A stretch of DNA of 64,000 bases from Streptomyces sp. NRRL F-5122 (GTDB lineage: Bacteria > Actinomycetota > Actinomycetes > Streptomycetales > Streptomycetaceae), in NCBI RefSeq assembly GCF_001507435.1, contig NZ_LMWH01000093.1, forward strand, positions 89,061 through 153,060, in the 5' to 3' direction. Below, piece after piece: positions 33,664 to 43,700 of the stretch (position 1 is its first letter; the number at the start of each line of letters is the position of its first letter). Under the pieces are notes generated by a model. It did not search any database. It was not told the origin of the DNA and saw nothing but the letters and a program-made list of their open reading frames with translations. Both the position numbers and the translations under genes were made by a program.

Positions 33664-34521
33664 CTACGCGTCCTTCAGCTCCTGGCGCTGCCTGCCGAGC
33701 CCCTCGATCTCCAGCTCGACCACGTCCCCGGCGTGCAGATAGGGCTTGGGGTCCGGCTGCCCGAGCGCGACGCCCGCCGGCGTACCGGTGTTGATGACGT
33801 CACCCGGGTACAGCGTCATGAACCGGCTGACGTACCGCACGACTTCGGCGACCGGGAAGATCTGCTCGGCCGTCGTCCCGTCCTGCTTCAGCTCGCCGTT
33901 GACCCAGAGCTTCAGCGACAGTCCCTGCGGGTCCGGCACCTCGTCCGCGGTCACCAGCCACGGCCCGAGCGGGTTGAACGTCTCGCAGTTCTTCCCCTTG
34001 TCCCACGTCCCGCCGCGCTCGATCTGGAACTCGCGCTCGGAGACGTCGTGCGCCACCGCGTACCCGGCGACATGCGCGAGCGCCTCCTGCTCCGACTCCA
34101 GGTAGCGGGCGGTACGGCCGATGACGACCGCCAGTTCGACCTCCCAGTCGGTCTTGGTGGACCCGCGCGGCACGAGCACGGTGTCGTGCGGCCCGACCAC
34201 CGTGTCCGACGCCTTGAAGAAGATGACCGGCTCGGCGGGCGGCTGGGCGCCGGTCTCGCGGGCGTGGTCGTGGTAGTTGAGCCCGATACAGACGATCTTG
34301 CCGATACGGGCGAGCGGCGGTCCGATGCGCAGCCCGTCCGGATCCAGCTCCGGCAGCTCGCCCGACGCGGCGGCGGCGCGGATCCGGCCGAGCGCCGCGT
34401 CGTCGGCGAGCAGAGGTCCGTCGATGTCCGGGACGAGACCGGACAGGTCCCGCAGGGTCCCCTCGGCGTCGAGCAGCGCGGGGCGCTCGGCCCCCGCCGT
34501 ACCGACTCGCAGCAGCTTCAT
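33664..34521 (-). CDS. Fumarylacetoacetate hydrolase family protein
   Basis: A 285-residue metal-dependent hydrolase/isomerase (FAH superfamily; ureidoglycolate lyase or 2-hydroxyhepta-2,4-diene-1,7-dioate isomerase-like). Visible motifs: IGLNYHDHA, the metal-binding WEVELAVVIG, and VINTGTPAGV with the C-terminal GDVVELEIEGLG. The ATG at 34521 has GAGGGAG upstream. No aromatic-degradation genes are nearby, so the substrate cannot be assigned. Confidence 0.88.
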   Translation of the reverse strand: MKLLRVGTAGAERPALLDAEGTLRDLSGLVPDIDGPLLADDAALGRIRAAAASGELPELDPDGLRIGPPLARIGKIVCIGLNYHDHARETGAQPPAEPVIFFKASDTVVGPHDTVLVPRGSTKTDWEVELAVVIGRTARYLESEQEALAHVAGYAVAHDVSEREFQIERGGTWDKGKNCETFNPLGPWLVTADEVPDPQGLSLKLWVNGELKQDGTTAEQIFPVAEVVRYVSRFMTLYPGDVINTGTPAGVALGQPDPKPYLHAGDVVELEIEGLGRQRQELKDA

Positions 34522-34669
34522 GATCACAATCTCCCTCGATCGCGGCATCCCGGCCGATGGATACGGCCGAGTGCGGCTGGCCCCAGCCATCGGAGGACTG
34601 GTCGATCCTCCAAGGTCGACGTCCAGTCCGCAATACCCGGTTCACGGACTGGACCGCACCGCCACGCGG

Positions 34670-35398
34670 TCAGCGGTACAGCAGCGTCCGCTCGAGCGCG
34701 CTCCATGTCGAGCTCGTCACCACGTACAGCGCGGCGGCCAGCGGCACCACCGCCACGGTGACGAGGGTGAAGAAGGACAGGAACGGCGCAACCCGGGTCA
34801 CCGCCCCGAGTCCGGGAACCTGTCCGGCGTCGCCTGGACGGGCCGGGGCCGGGATCGCGGCCGTCGTCCGCTTCGTACGCCGGTAGTTGTAGGCGGCGAC
34901 GGCCGCGACGAGCACGAACAAGGCGAGGTAGACGAGCCCGGCCGGTCCGAAGGGGCCGCCGTTGCCGAGCGCGTCGGCCCACCGGTCGCCGAGCGGCGCG
35001 GCGAAGAGGCTGTGGGTGAGCAGGTCGTTGCCCTCGCCGCCGATCGTCGTGCTCGAGAAGAGGTGGTAGAGCAGGAAGAAGGCGGGGATCTGGAGCAGGC
35101 CGGGCAGCAGACCGGACAGCGGGGAGACGTTCTCCCGCGCGTGCAGCTCGACCACGGCCTTCTGGAACTTCTCGGGGCTGCGGGCATGCTTCGCGCGCAG
35201 CTCGGCGATCTTCGGCTGGAGCCTGGCGCGTGCCCGCTGTCCGCGTGCGGCGGCCCGGGACAGAGGGTGGACGAGCAGTCGTACGAGCGCGGTGAACAGG
35301 ACGATCGCGGCGGCCGCCGCGGAGGCGTGGAAGAGCGGCTGAAGAAGGCCGGCCAGCCGGTCGACCAGATCGGCGAACACGGACATGAACGTGGACAT
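34670..35398 (-). CDS. YidC/Oxa1-family membrane insertase (paralogue)
   Basis: A 242-residue membrane protein with four to five segments. Family features: the cationic cytoplasmic loop after the first helix (RAAARGQRARARLQPKIAEL) and the conserved second helix LLPGLLQIPAFFLLYHLF. GGAGGG precedes the ATG at 35398. The main yidC of Streptomyces lies in the rpmH/rnpA region near oriC, so this is probably a second, shorter paralogue. It is followed downstream by the FAH gene and preceded by a DUF6412 gene. Confidence 0.88.
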   Translation of the reverse strand: MSTFMSVFADLVDRLAGLLQPLFHASAAAAAIVLFTALVRLLVHPLSRAAARGQRARARLQPKIAELRAKHARSPEKFQKAVVELHARENVSPLSGLLPGLLQIPAFFLLYHLFSSTTIGGEGNDLLTHSLFAAPLGDRWADALGNGGPFGPAGLVYLALFVLVAAVAAYNYRRTKRTTAAIPAPARPGDAGQVPGLGAVTRVAPFLSFFTLVTVAVVPLAAALYVVTSSTWSALERTLLYR

Positions 35399-35504
35399 GG
35401 GTGAGCCCTCCGGGGGTCTCGTCGTGCCGGGTGTGAAGAGGTGTCGGCATGACGACCCGCGCGGGGTCACACAGGTGGGCGTACGGAACGGACGAGTGTG
35501 TGCC

Positions 35505-35816
35505 CTACGCGGCGGTCGCCGGAAGGGTACGGCCCGGTGCCCGCGGTCGCGTACGGCCCCGGGCGTCCGGGTCCCGCTGCGGCAGGAACGCCGTACGGTG
35601 CTCGCGGTCGCGGATGGCCGTGCGCACCAGGGTCGGCGGCACGGCGGGGGCGCTGCGGGCGGCGATCAGCGCGCAGACGGCCAGAGCCGCACCGGCCGCG
35701 GCGGTCGCGGCGAAGGCGACGGCGGCGGACAGGCTGCCGGTGTCGAGGAGGGCGACCTGGAGGAGCAGGATCAGCAGCACGACGGTTGGGCGCGGATTCA
35801 CCGGCATCCGGACCAT
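35505..35816 (-). CDS. DUF6412-like small membrane protein
   Basis: A 103-residue protein with two hydrophobic segments (TVVLLILLLQVALLDTG; AVAFAATAAAGAALAVCALIAA) and a basic tail. It precedes the YidC paralogue in the same direction, an arrangement I recall as common in Streptomyces; it may assist that insertase. Function unknown. Confidence 0.7.
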   Translation of the reverse strand: MVRMPVNPRPTVVLLILLLQVALLDTGSLSAAVAFAATAAAGAALAVCALIAARSAPAVPPTLVRTAIRDREHRTAFLPQRDPDARGRTRPRAPGRTLPATAA

Positions 35817-35867
35817 GGACCGCTCTCCCTCCCCGACCGCTCGCGCCGTCCCGACGGCTGGTGTCCG

Positions 35868-36401
35868 TTATACAGGCTCGGTCTCCAGCGGCTGCAGCAG
35901 CCTCTTCGGCTTCAGCAACGCACGGCTGACCGGATCGGCCGGGTCCCGGTCGAGTCCGGGTCCCGGCATCAGTTCGACGTCCGAGACCGGTACGACGGTT
36001 CCACAGGCCGGGCATTCGCCGTAGGGCCCCAGTTCCTGCTCGGTACCGCAGACGGCGTGCCGGAAGGTGCGCAGGTCCGGCTTGTTCAGGAAGTCGCGGC
36101 CCCACAGACCGAGCGCCCGCAGGGTGGGCCACAGGGCGAGGCCGCGGGCGGTCAGGACGTACTCGTCCCGCGGCGGTGACTCCTGGTAGCGGCGCTTGTC
36201 CAGGATCCCCTCGGCGGTGAGGGTCTGGAGGCGGGCGGCCAGCACGGCACGCGGAATGCCGAGATGGACGAGGAAGTCGTTGTAGCGACGCACGCCGTAG
36301 AACGCGTCACGCACGACGAGCAGCGTCCATCGCTCGCCGACGACCTCCAGCGCACGCGCGATGGAGCACTCCTGCGTCGCGTAGTCCTTGCCAAGAGCCA
36401 T
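35868..36401 (-). CDS. HxlR-family transcriptional regulator
   Basis: A 177-residue winged-helix regulator. The HxlR signature is clear: CSIARALEVVGERWTLLVVR, FNDFL-type segment YNDFLVHLG, IPRAVLAARL and the wing RDEYVLTARG. An extra C-terminal part contains four cysteines, the last two as CPACG (HAVCG...CPACG), possibly a zinc site or redox switch. GGAG lies three bases before the ATG at 36401. It diverges from an efflux MFS gene, and three copies of a GGTTC-N7-GAACC-like site lie between them, so it very likely represses that pump and itself. Confidence 0.9.
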   Translation of the reverse strand: MALGKDYATQECSIARALEVVGERWTLLVVRDAFYGVRRYNDFLVHLGIPRAVLAARLQTLTAEGILDKRRYQESPPRDEYVLTARGLALWPTLRALGLWGRDFLNKPDLRTFRHAVCGTEQELGPYGECPACGTVVPVSDVELMPGPGLDRDPADPVSRALLKPKRLLQPLETEPV

Positions 36402-36432
36402 GCACTCCACTGTAGCCAGCTCCCGACCAGTT

Positions 36433-36526
36433 GGTTCGTTGACCGAATCGACTTTTCCGAAACTTGGTTCAATGACCGAACCCATGCCTGCTACGGTCAT
36501 GCTCAGCAAGGTTCAGTGAACGAACC
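36433..36526. promoter_or_regulatory. Three phased operator copies between HxlR and MFS genes
   Basis: GGTTC-N7-GAACC-type sites at 36433-36449 (second arm GAATC), 36466-36482 and 36510-36526. Start-to-start spacings are 33 and 44 bp, i.e. exact multiples of 11, so all three face the same side of the helix. The layout fits cooperative repressor binding. Confidence 0.8.
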
Positions 36527-36601
36527 TGACTGTCCAACCTCACACCGTTGAACACCTGTCGGTCGAACCCCTGAACCGACCGGCCCCGGAAAGGGCAGGC
36601 C

Positions 36602-37990
36602 ATGCCACAGCTGGAACGCACCCAACGGACCGTCGCCGCCACCGGCACGGTCCCCGAGACGCCTCGGGCGACCCCCACCCTCGCCCTGACCAGCGCCGCC
36701 ACCGCGGTGGCGCTGATGACGTACACCGCGCCGGCCGTCTCGCTTCCCGGCATCGCCGCCGATCTGCACACCGGGGTCTCCGCGCAGGCCTGGCTGCTCA
36801 ACGGCACCCCCCTCGGCCTGGCCGCCCTGCTCCTGGTGGCCGGCAGCCTCGCCGACGACTACGGCCGCCGCCGGATCTTCGTGGCGGGCACGATCGCCCT
36901 CGGCATCACCACCGTGCTCGGCGGCTTCACGACGTCCACCCTGCTCTTCACGCTGGCCCGCATCGCCCAGGGTGCGGCGAGCGCAGCGATCCTCGCCAGC
37001 AGCCTCGGCCTGCTGGTGCAGGCCTTCCCGACCCCGAAGGGGCGACTCCACGCGACCGGTGTGTGGGGTGCCTTCGTCAGCGGCGGCATCGCTGTCGGCC
37101 CGCTGGTCGCCGGGGCGCTGCCCGGCTGGCGGACGACATACCTGGTCCTCGGCGCCGTGACGCTACTCGTGGCCGCCCTGTCCGCACGCGCCCTCACCGA
37201 GTCCCGCGCCCCGCGCGGCGGCCGCCCCGACCTGGTGGGCGCCCTGGTCTTCAGTCTCGCCCTGGTCGCCCTGGTGGCGGCGCTGACACTCGGCCGCGAC
37301 GGCTGGCTGCGCACCCCGGTGGCGCTGCTGTTCGCGGCGGCCGTCGTCCTGATGGCGGCCTTCGCCCTGGTCGAGCACCGCAACCGCACCCCGATGATCG
37401 ACCTCTCCCTGCTCCGGCGCCCGCGCTTCCTGGGCTCCGCGGTGGGCGGTCTGTTCACGGGCCTCGCGGTGCTCGGCCTGTTCACCTTCCTGCCCACCCT
37501 GCTCCAGCGGACCCTCGGCCTCTCCCCGCTCGACACGGCCTGGCTGTTCCTGCTCTGGTCCGGACTGTCCTTCGTGGTCGCGCTCCAGGCCAAGCGCCTG
37601 GCCGGCCGGATCTCGTCGCGCCACCAGCTGGCCCTCGGCTTCGCGCTGCACGCCGCTGCCGTCCTGACCATGCTCGGAGCGGTCGGCTCGGGTTCCTGGA
37701 CCCGCGTGCTGCCGGGTCTGGTGATCGGCGGTGTGGGCAGCGGGCTGCTCAACGCCGCACTCCCGCTGGTCGCCGTGCAGTCGGTCCCCGCCGAACGGGC
37801 CGCGATGGGCTCGGGCGCCCAGCAGACGTTCCGGTACATCGGCTCCTGCGCGGGCGTGGCCCTCACCATCGCCCTGGTGACCTCCGGCGGCGGCTCCCCG
37901 GCCCACGGCGCGAACGTCGCCGCGGTCGTCTCGGCGGGGCTGGCCGTGGTGGGCGCACTGGGTGTGCTGGTGCTGCGCGAGCGCTCGTAG
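36602..37990 (+). CDS. MFS drug-efflux transporter (DHA2/EmrB-QacA type)
   Basis: A 462-residue proton-coupled antiporter with about 14 hydrophobic segments. Motif A is GSLADDYGRRR after the second helix and the motif C-like GAFVSGGIAVGPLVAG follows. Similar proteins export drugs, dyes or endogenous antibiotics. AAAGGG lies upstream of the ATG. Expression is probably controlled by the divergent HxlR protein through the phased sites. The 3' end meets the convergent sortase gene with only three bases between stops. Confidence 0.9.
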   Translation: MPQLERTQRTVAATGTVPETPRATPTLALTSAATAVALMTYTAPAVSLPGIAADLHTGVSAQAWLLNGTPLGLAALLLVAGSLADDYGRRRIFVAGTIALGITTVLGGFTTSTLLFTLARIAQGAASAAILASSLGLLVQAFPTPKGRLHATGVWGAFVSGGIAVGPLVAGALPGWRTTYLVLGAVTLLVAALSARALTESRAPRGGRPDLVGALVFSLALVALVAALTLGRDGWLRTPVALLFAAAVVLMAAFALVEHRNRTPMIDLSLLRRPRFLGSAVGGLFTGLAVLGLFTFLPTLLQRTLGLSPLDTAWLFLLWSGLSFVVALQAKRLAGRISSRHQLALGFALHAAAVLTMLGAVGSGSWTRVLPGLVIGGVGSGLLNAALPLVAVQSVPAERAAMGSGAQQTFRYIGSCAGVALTIALVTSGGGSPAHGANVAAVVSAGLAVVGALGVLVLRERS

Positions 37991-37993
37991 CGG

Positions 37994-38761
37994 TCACCGG
38001 GGGCGTGCGGAGGCGAGCACGCCCCACACCACGAGCCGGTACCGGGAGGTGAACTCCGGGGTGCAGGTCGTCAGGGTGAGGTAGTACCCGCGACGGTCGT
38101 ACCCGTGGGAAGGACTGACGCGGCTGCGCGGCACCGGCGCGATGACGCCTCCGTCCGCCGCCGAGGTCTGGGGCAGCACCTGGTCGACGACGTACGTGTA
38201 CGTCGCCGACCGCGTCTCCACGACGACGGAGTCCCCGGGCCGCAGCCGGTCGAGGTGTCGGAAGGGCTCACCATGGGTGTTGCGGTGGCCGGCGACCGCG
38301 AAGTTCCCCGCCTGCCCAGGCTGGGCGGTGCCCGGGTAGTGGCCGACGTACCCCTTGCTGAGCACACCGGTCTTGCTGATGCCTTCGGCGACGGGGGCGC
38401 GCAGGGAGAGCCGGGGGACGGCGAGGACGGCATAGGCCCGGGAGCGCGCGGGACGCGCGGCGACCGCCTGCCGCCGTTGCGGCGGGGTCCCGGTCGTCCC
38501 GTTCGCGGCATCGGCCGTCCCCCCGGAGCCGATGCCCCCGGACCCGCTCGGGCCCTCGGGCCCGCCCCATTCCCGCTCCAGCGCCTGCACCTTCCGCTCG
38601 GCCCCCTGCCGCGCCTCCCGGTTGGTCCACCACAGTTGGTGCACGACGAGCAGCATGAGCACGACTCCTACGGTGACCAGCAGTTCGCCACCGGACCGGA
38701 CGAAGCGGTGGCGCACGGCGCGGCGCCGCAGTGCGGCGTGGTGGACGACGGGGATGCGCAT
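37994..38761 (-). CDS. Class E sortase
   Basis: A 255-residue membrane transpeptidase. A transmembrane helix (LLVTVGVVLMLLVVHQLWW) is followed by a Gly/Ser-rich linker and the sortase domain with His in VAGHRNTHGEP, Cys in LTLTTCTPEF and Arg in SRYRLVVWG. Class E sortases of Streptomyces recognise LAXTG substrates such as long chaplins. The start is uncertain: ATG 38761 gives a normal short N terminus, while the frame continues upstream without a ribosome site. No substrate gene adjoins it. Confidence 0.88.
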   Translation of the reverse strand: MRIPVVHHAALRRRAVRHRFVRSGGELLVTVGVVLMLLVVHQLWWTNREARQGAERKVQALEREWGGPEGPSGSGGIGSGGTADAANGTTGTPPQRRQAVAARPARSRAYAVLAVPRLSLRAPVAEGISKTGVLSKGYVGHYPGTAQPGQAGNFAVAGHRNTHGEPFRHLDRLRPGDSVVVETRSATYTYVVDQVLPQTSAADGGVIAPVPRSRVSPSHGYDRRGYYLTLTTCTPEFTSRYRLVVWGVLASARPR

Positions 38762-38951
38762 GGCGCCGGACGATAAGGGGTGGGGCTCCAAGTAGCCATG
38801 AGCGTGCAGAGGTCGGCGCTCCATCACAGCGCTGCCGCGCGCCGGCGGTACGGGCCCCGGACGACCGAGGCCCCTACCCTCTACCGTCCCACCGCTGAAA
38901 CGGCCGGTGGTCACGGGCGGGCGGACCACCGCCCCGGCCCGGACGTCGGCC

Positions 38952-39326
38952 TCAGGCGATGCCCTTGACCTCGGGCGAGCAGTCGGGGGTCGTGTTCCTG
39001 TCCTTGATCGCGCAGACGACCATCAGGACCTTCTTGCCCTCGATGAGGTTCTTCCTGCTGCCGGTCGAGCAGTTGCCCTTGCCGTGGATCTCGTATGTGA
39101 CCTGCGTGTTCCCGGTCGCAGGTCCATAGACGGTGGCCCTGATGTAGGTGTTGTCGGCCTTGGTGTCGCAGACCTTGACCTTGTCGCCGTATGCGCCGAA
39201 CTCGCCCCAGCCCGTGCCCCCCGGGGCATACGTGCGGGGAGTGTCCGTGCCCGCCGAGGCCGGGGTCGTCGCCAGCAGGAAACCGGCGGCGGCCATGGCG
39301 GCTACGGAAAGAAACCTGCCCTTCAC
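38952..39326 (-). CDS. Small secreted four-cysteine protein, function unknown
   Basis: 124 residues. A signal peptide (FLSVAAMAAAGFLLATTPASA) leads to a ~95-residue mature domain with four cysteines (KVCDT, GNCST, VVCAI, PDCSP) that could form two disulfides. The GTG at 39326 has GGAG eight bases upstream; the open frame beyond it is discounted. I do not recognise the family. Confidence 0.72.
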   Translation of the reverse strand: MKGRFLSVAAMAAAGFLLATTPASAGTDTPRTYAPGGTGWGEFGAYGDKVKVCDTKADNTYIRATVYGPATGNTQVTYEIHGKGNCSTGSRKNLIEGKKVLMVVCAIKDRNTTPDCSPEVKGIA

Positions 39327-39541
39327 CCCGTAGAACTCCGTTCTATCGTAGACATGACAAGTTTGATCGTATCCGGAGCCACCGACGGTTGACGCTGAGT
39401 CACGATGCCGTGTCGGCTCGCCCGTTCCCTGGTGATCCGGGCTGCCCCGCCCCTCCTGCGGGACGGCTCGGCGGGCTCTCTCCGCCGCCCCTGGCCTGGG
39501 ATCTCTCTCCTTTCCCGGTCGGCGGCAGTACGGTGTCCCCC

Positions 39542-40555
39542 ATGCGCCCCGACACGCCTGCCGAGAACGTCGACCACAACGCCGAAGCAGCACGCCTGGA
39601 GCGGGCTGCCGGACTGTATCCCGAGGACGCGGAACACCTGCTGCTGCAGGCCGCGGCCCATCTGGAACTGGCCGGCGACCGCCCCGGGGCGACGACGCTG
39701 TACGACCGGCTGCTCTCGTCCTCCGAGCCGCTCGAGAACCCCCACCTCGTACGAGCCCTCAAGGCGTCGAACCTGTGGGAGTACGACCACGAGGCGGAGG
39801 CACGGGCGATCATCGACGGGCTCCGCGCGACCTCCCCCGGGCATCCTGCGCCCTGGCTGATCATCGCGGAATCCCTGGAGTCGCACGACGAGCTGGAGGC
39901 GGCCGAGGCGACGTTCACCGAGGGGCTGACGCTGCTGCTCGCCGACCACGCGGAGCCCCCGCACGCCACGCACCCGCTTCTCTACGGCCGCCACCGGGTC
40001 CGCCGCATGCTGGGCGCGGCGCACGACGAGTGGGACGGGCTGGCGGACACACTCCACTCCTTGCCGGTCTCCCTGGACGAGCTCCACGACCCCAAGCGGA
40101 TCTGGTCCCTCGGCTCGGACAACCCCGCGGAGCTCCAGGCGGAGATCGGCCGCCTGCGGGCGGAGCTCGGCGCGTACCGGGAGGCGCTCTCCCGCCCGTT
40201 CCCGGTGGCGATACTGCACTGGCCGGAGACCGAACTGCAGGAGCTGGTCTCGGCGTACCCCACGCTGGCCACCGAGTACCCCTCCCGCGAGGAGCACCTG
40301 GCGACGATAGAGGAATCACTGCGGGAACTGGCCGCCTCCGGCACGCCGAACCTGGGCATCGTGACGGGCACGGTGCCGTCGTACGAGGCGTTCGCGGCGT
40401 CGGAGAGCGCGTCCCCGGCGGAGATCACGCTGCTGCCCCAGTACGCGACGACACTTGCGGCCCGCGGCCGCGCGGTCGCCTGGCCGCCGGAGCGGGGGGC
40501 GGGGTGCTGGTGTGTGTCGGGGCGGGTTTATGAGGAGTGCCACGGCGTGGGGTGA
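39542..40555 (+). CDS. TPR-like protein with C-terminal SEC-C-type zinc motif
   Basis: A 337-residue cytoplasmic protein. The N-terminal half is built of helical TPR-like repeats (AARLERAAGLYPEDAEHLLL; DEAEARAI-type units). The C terminus CWCVSGRVYEECHGVG matches the SEC-C metal-binding motif (CxC-x8-CH), as found at the end of SecA and in stand-alone adaptor proteins. ATG 39542 is the likely start; GTG 39533 is possible. Role unknown. Confidence 0.75.
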   Translation: MRPDTPAENVDHNAEAARLERAAGLYPEDAEHLLLQAAAHLELAGDRPGATTLYDRLLSSSEPLENPHLVRALKASNLWEYDHEAEARAIIDGLRATSPGHPAPWLIIAESLESHDELEAAEATFTEGLTLLLADHAEPPHATHPLLYGRHRVRRMLGAAHDEWDGLADTLHSLPVSLDELHDPKRIWSLGSDNPAELQAEIGRLRAELGAYREALSRPFPVAILHWPETELQELVSAYPTLATEYPSREEHLATIEESLRELAASGTPNLGIVTGTVPSYEAFAASESASPAEITLLPQYATTLAARGRAVAWPPERGAGCWCVSGRVYEECHGVG

Positions 40556-40734
40556 CCTGCCGCACCGCGTGGTGGGCCCCAGCCCCACGGCAAGCGCTGG
40601 GCCGGGGCCGACGGGCCGCCTCCCCCAACACGTAGTAGCCCTGGGCCTTGAGCCTCGGCGGCACGGCCAGATGGCAGTGTCAGTGCTCTCTGTTACACAT
40701 GAGCACCGCCGTCCGAGCGATCAAGGGAGCCAGC

Positions 40735-43700
40735 GTGTCCGAGAAGGAGGTCCTGTCCCAGCCCCTCGCGGGTGTGTACGAGGAACTCATCACGCTGCGG
40801 TTCGAGCAGAGGCTGAAGGAACTTGCCGACCTCGGCTGGCACCCGTTGAGCGACGCCGTCGGCCCCGAGTCGGTACCCCATGTCCTGGCGCGTCACGTGG
40901 CCGGGACGGTACGGCACGTGCTGGAAGGCCTGCCGCCGGAGGAGCGGGTGCATGCCGCCAACCACATCCTGGACTCCATCAGCACCCTTCAGGGGGCACA
41001 GGAGTGGGTGGATCTCGTGGCCACCGGTCCCCGTCAACTCCTGGCTCTGACCAAGCAGGAGGCTCCAGGGGTCTTCGCCGTCCGCCCGGCCACGCCCCTC
41101 TCCGACACCGCCCTGCTCACCAACTCCCCTGACGACCCCAGCCTCGGATTCGAGTTGCGCGCCGAGTTGGCTACCGCCGACCGAATCGACCTGCTCTGCG
41201 CATTCGTGAAGTGGCACGGGCTGCGGATCATAGAGCAGTCCCTCAGGGCAGCCCATGAGCGCGGCGTACCCATACGTGTCATCACGACCACGTACATCGG
41301 GGCAACCGAGCGGCGCGCGCTGGACAGGCTGGTGCGGGAGTTCAACGCCCAGGTGAAGGTGAACTACGAGACCCGGTCGACGCGGCTGCACGCGAAGGCC
41401 TGGCTCTTCCGTCGCAACAGCGGTTACAACACGGCGTATGTCGGCAGTTCCAACCTCTCCAAAGCCGCGTTGCTGGACGGCCTGGAGTGGAACGTCCGGC
41501 TGTCGTCCATCGCCACGCCTGACGTTCTGCGTAAGTTCGATGCCACCTTCGAGGCGTACTGGAGCGACGCGTCCTTCGAGACGTACGACCCGGCGACTGA
41601 CGGGGACCGGCTCCAGGAAGCGCTGGCCGTTGCGGCAGGCACCTCGTCCAAGACCGCATCGAACCGTGGCATCACGCTGTCCGGCCTTGAGGTACGGCCC
41701 TATCCACACCAGCGCGACATGCTGGAGCGGCTGGAAGTCGAGCGTGAGGTTCACGACCGGCATCAGAACCTCCTCGTCGCGGCGACCGGCACCGGCAAAA
41801 CCGTCATGGCAGCGCTCGACTACAAGCAGTTGCGCAAGAAGCACGGCCGTGACCTGCGACTTCTGTTCGTCGCCCACCGCAAGGAAATCCTCGAACAGTC
41901 ACTCCGGACATACCAGGATGTCTTGGTCGACGCGAACTTCGGTGAGGAGCTCCACAGTGGAGAGATCCCGGAGCGCTGGACACACGTTTTCGCCAGCGTC
42001 CAGTCGCTGAATGCACGCGCCCTGGACCAGATAGCGTCTGATCATTTCGATGTGATCGTGATCGACGAGTTCCACCACGGCACATCACCGACGTATCGGA
42101 GCATCCTCGATCACTTCCAACCGCTGGAGCTGCTGGGGCTCACGGCCACCCCCGAGCGCATGGATGGCAAGAACATCCACGACGAGTTCTTCGAGGGCCG
42201 GATCGCTGCCGAGATGCGGCTGTGGGAGGCCCTTGAGAACGACCTCCTCAGCCCTTTCCACTACTTCGGCATCAGCGACAACACCGATCTGAGCGCTATT
42301 GAGTGGAAGCGTGGCGCCTACGATCCCACCGCACTGAGCAACGTTCTGACCGGCAACGACGCACGGGCACGGCTGGTCGTGAAGGCTGTTGAGGAGAAGG
42401 TCGCCGATCCCAGGACCATGCGGGCACTCGGATTCTGCGTCTCCGTCGCACACGCGCACTTCATGGCGGAGTACTTCCGGAGAGCCGGCCTCACCGCAGT
42501 GGCCCTCTCGGGAGAGACGCCGCCCGTGGAACGCAGGCAGGCTCTCGCCGACCTCGCATCGGGGGCACTGCAGGTGATCTTTTCCGTCGACCTCTTCAAT
42601 GAAGGTCTCGACATCCCCGACGTGGACACACTGCTCCTGCTCCGCCCGACCTCCAGCGCGACCGTGTTCCTTCAGCAACTCGGCCGCGGCCTGCGCCGCA
42701 GTGACAACAAGGCGGTTCTGACCGTGCTGGACTTCATCGGCCAGCATCGCAAGGAATTCCGCTTCGAGAACCAGTTCCGGGCCCTGACGAACCTGACGCG
42801 CAAGCGCCTGCTGGACCACGTCGAGCGTGACTTCCCGCAACTTCCCTCGGGCTGCCAGATCATCCTGGAGGAGAAGGCGAAGCGAGCGATCATCGCCAAC
42901 ATCAAGGACCAGATCGGCGTCAACGTCACCGTGCTGGCCCGTGAGGTGGCCGACTACGCCCAGCCGAAGCTGAGCAACTACCTCTACGAGAGTGGGCGCG
43001 AGCTCAAGGAGCTCTACCGGGGCAATGGCAACTCATGGACCGGCCTGCTCCGGCGCTCCGGCCTGTTGAAGGGCGAGGCACCGGAGGGAGAGGCAGCGCT
43101 CCTGAAGCGTGTTCCGGCCTTCCTTCACGTCGACGACCCCCTGCGTGTGAGCGCGTACACACGGATGCTGGAGGACGACGCCCCGCCCTACAGCTCTCTC
43201 GACGAGCAGCGGCAGGCGTATGCCCGCATGCTCTTCTTCCAGTTCTGGCCCTTGGGTGGCGTCGCCCGCAAGGGGTTCCCGGACTACGACACCGGTTTTG
43301 CCGCACTCCGCACTCAGCACGCCGTGCGCAGCGAACTCCGGCAGGTACTGGAGTACAACCTCGCTCATACCGAGCACGTCCCGATTCCCCTCCTCGGGAT
43401 CGGCGGCCCGCACGGAGTACCCCTGACCATTCACGCCTCTTACACCCGCGAAGAGATCCTCCCCGCGCTTGGTCAGTCCTTCATCGGTGGCTTTATGCCG
43501 GGTGACTTCCGCGAGGGTGTGAAGTGGTGCGAGTCCATTTCGACCGATGCACTGCTCATCACCCTGGAAAAGGACGAGAGGGACTTCTCGCCGCAGACTC
43601 GGTACCACGACTACGCGCTGAACGACACGCTCTTCCATTGGGAGTCGCAGAACCAGACGTCGGAGACGAGCCCTACCGGCATCCGCTACCAGCGTCATGC

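Noticed and set aside
37994..38929. Longer class E sortase starting at 38929 or 38824
   Set aside because: No ribosome site, and the extra residues are low-complexity; a short cytoplasmic tail before the membrane helix is normal.
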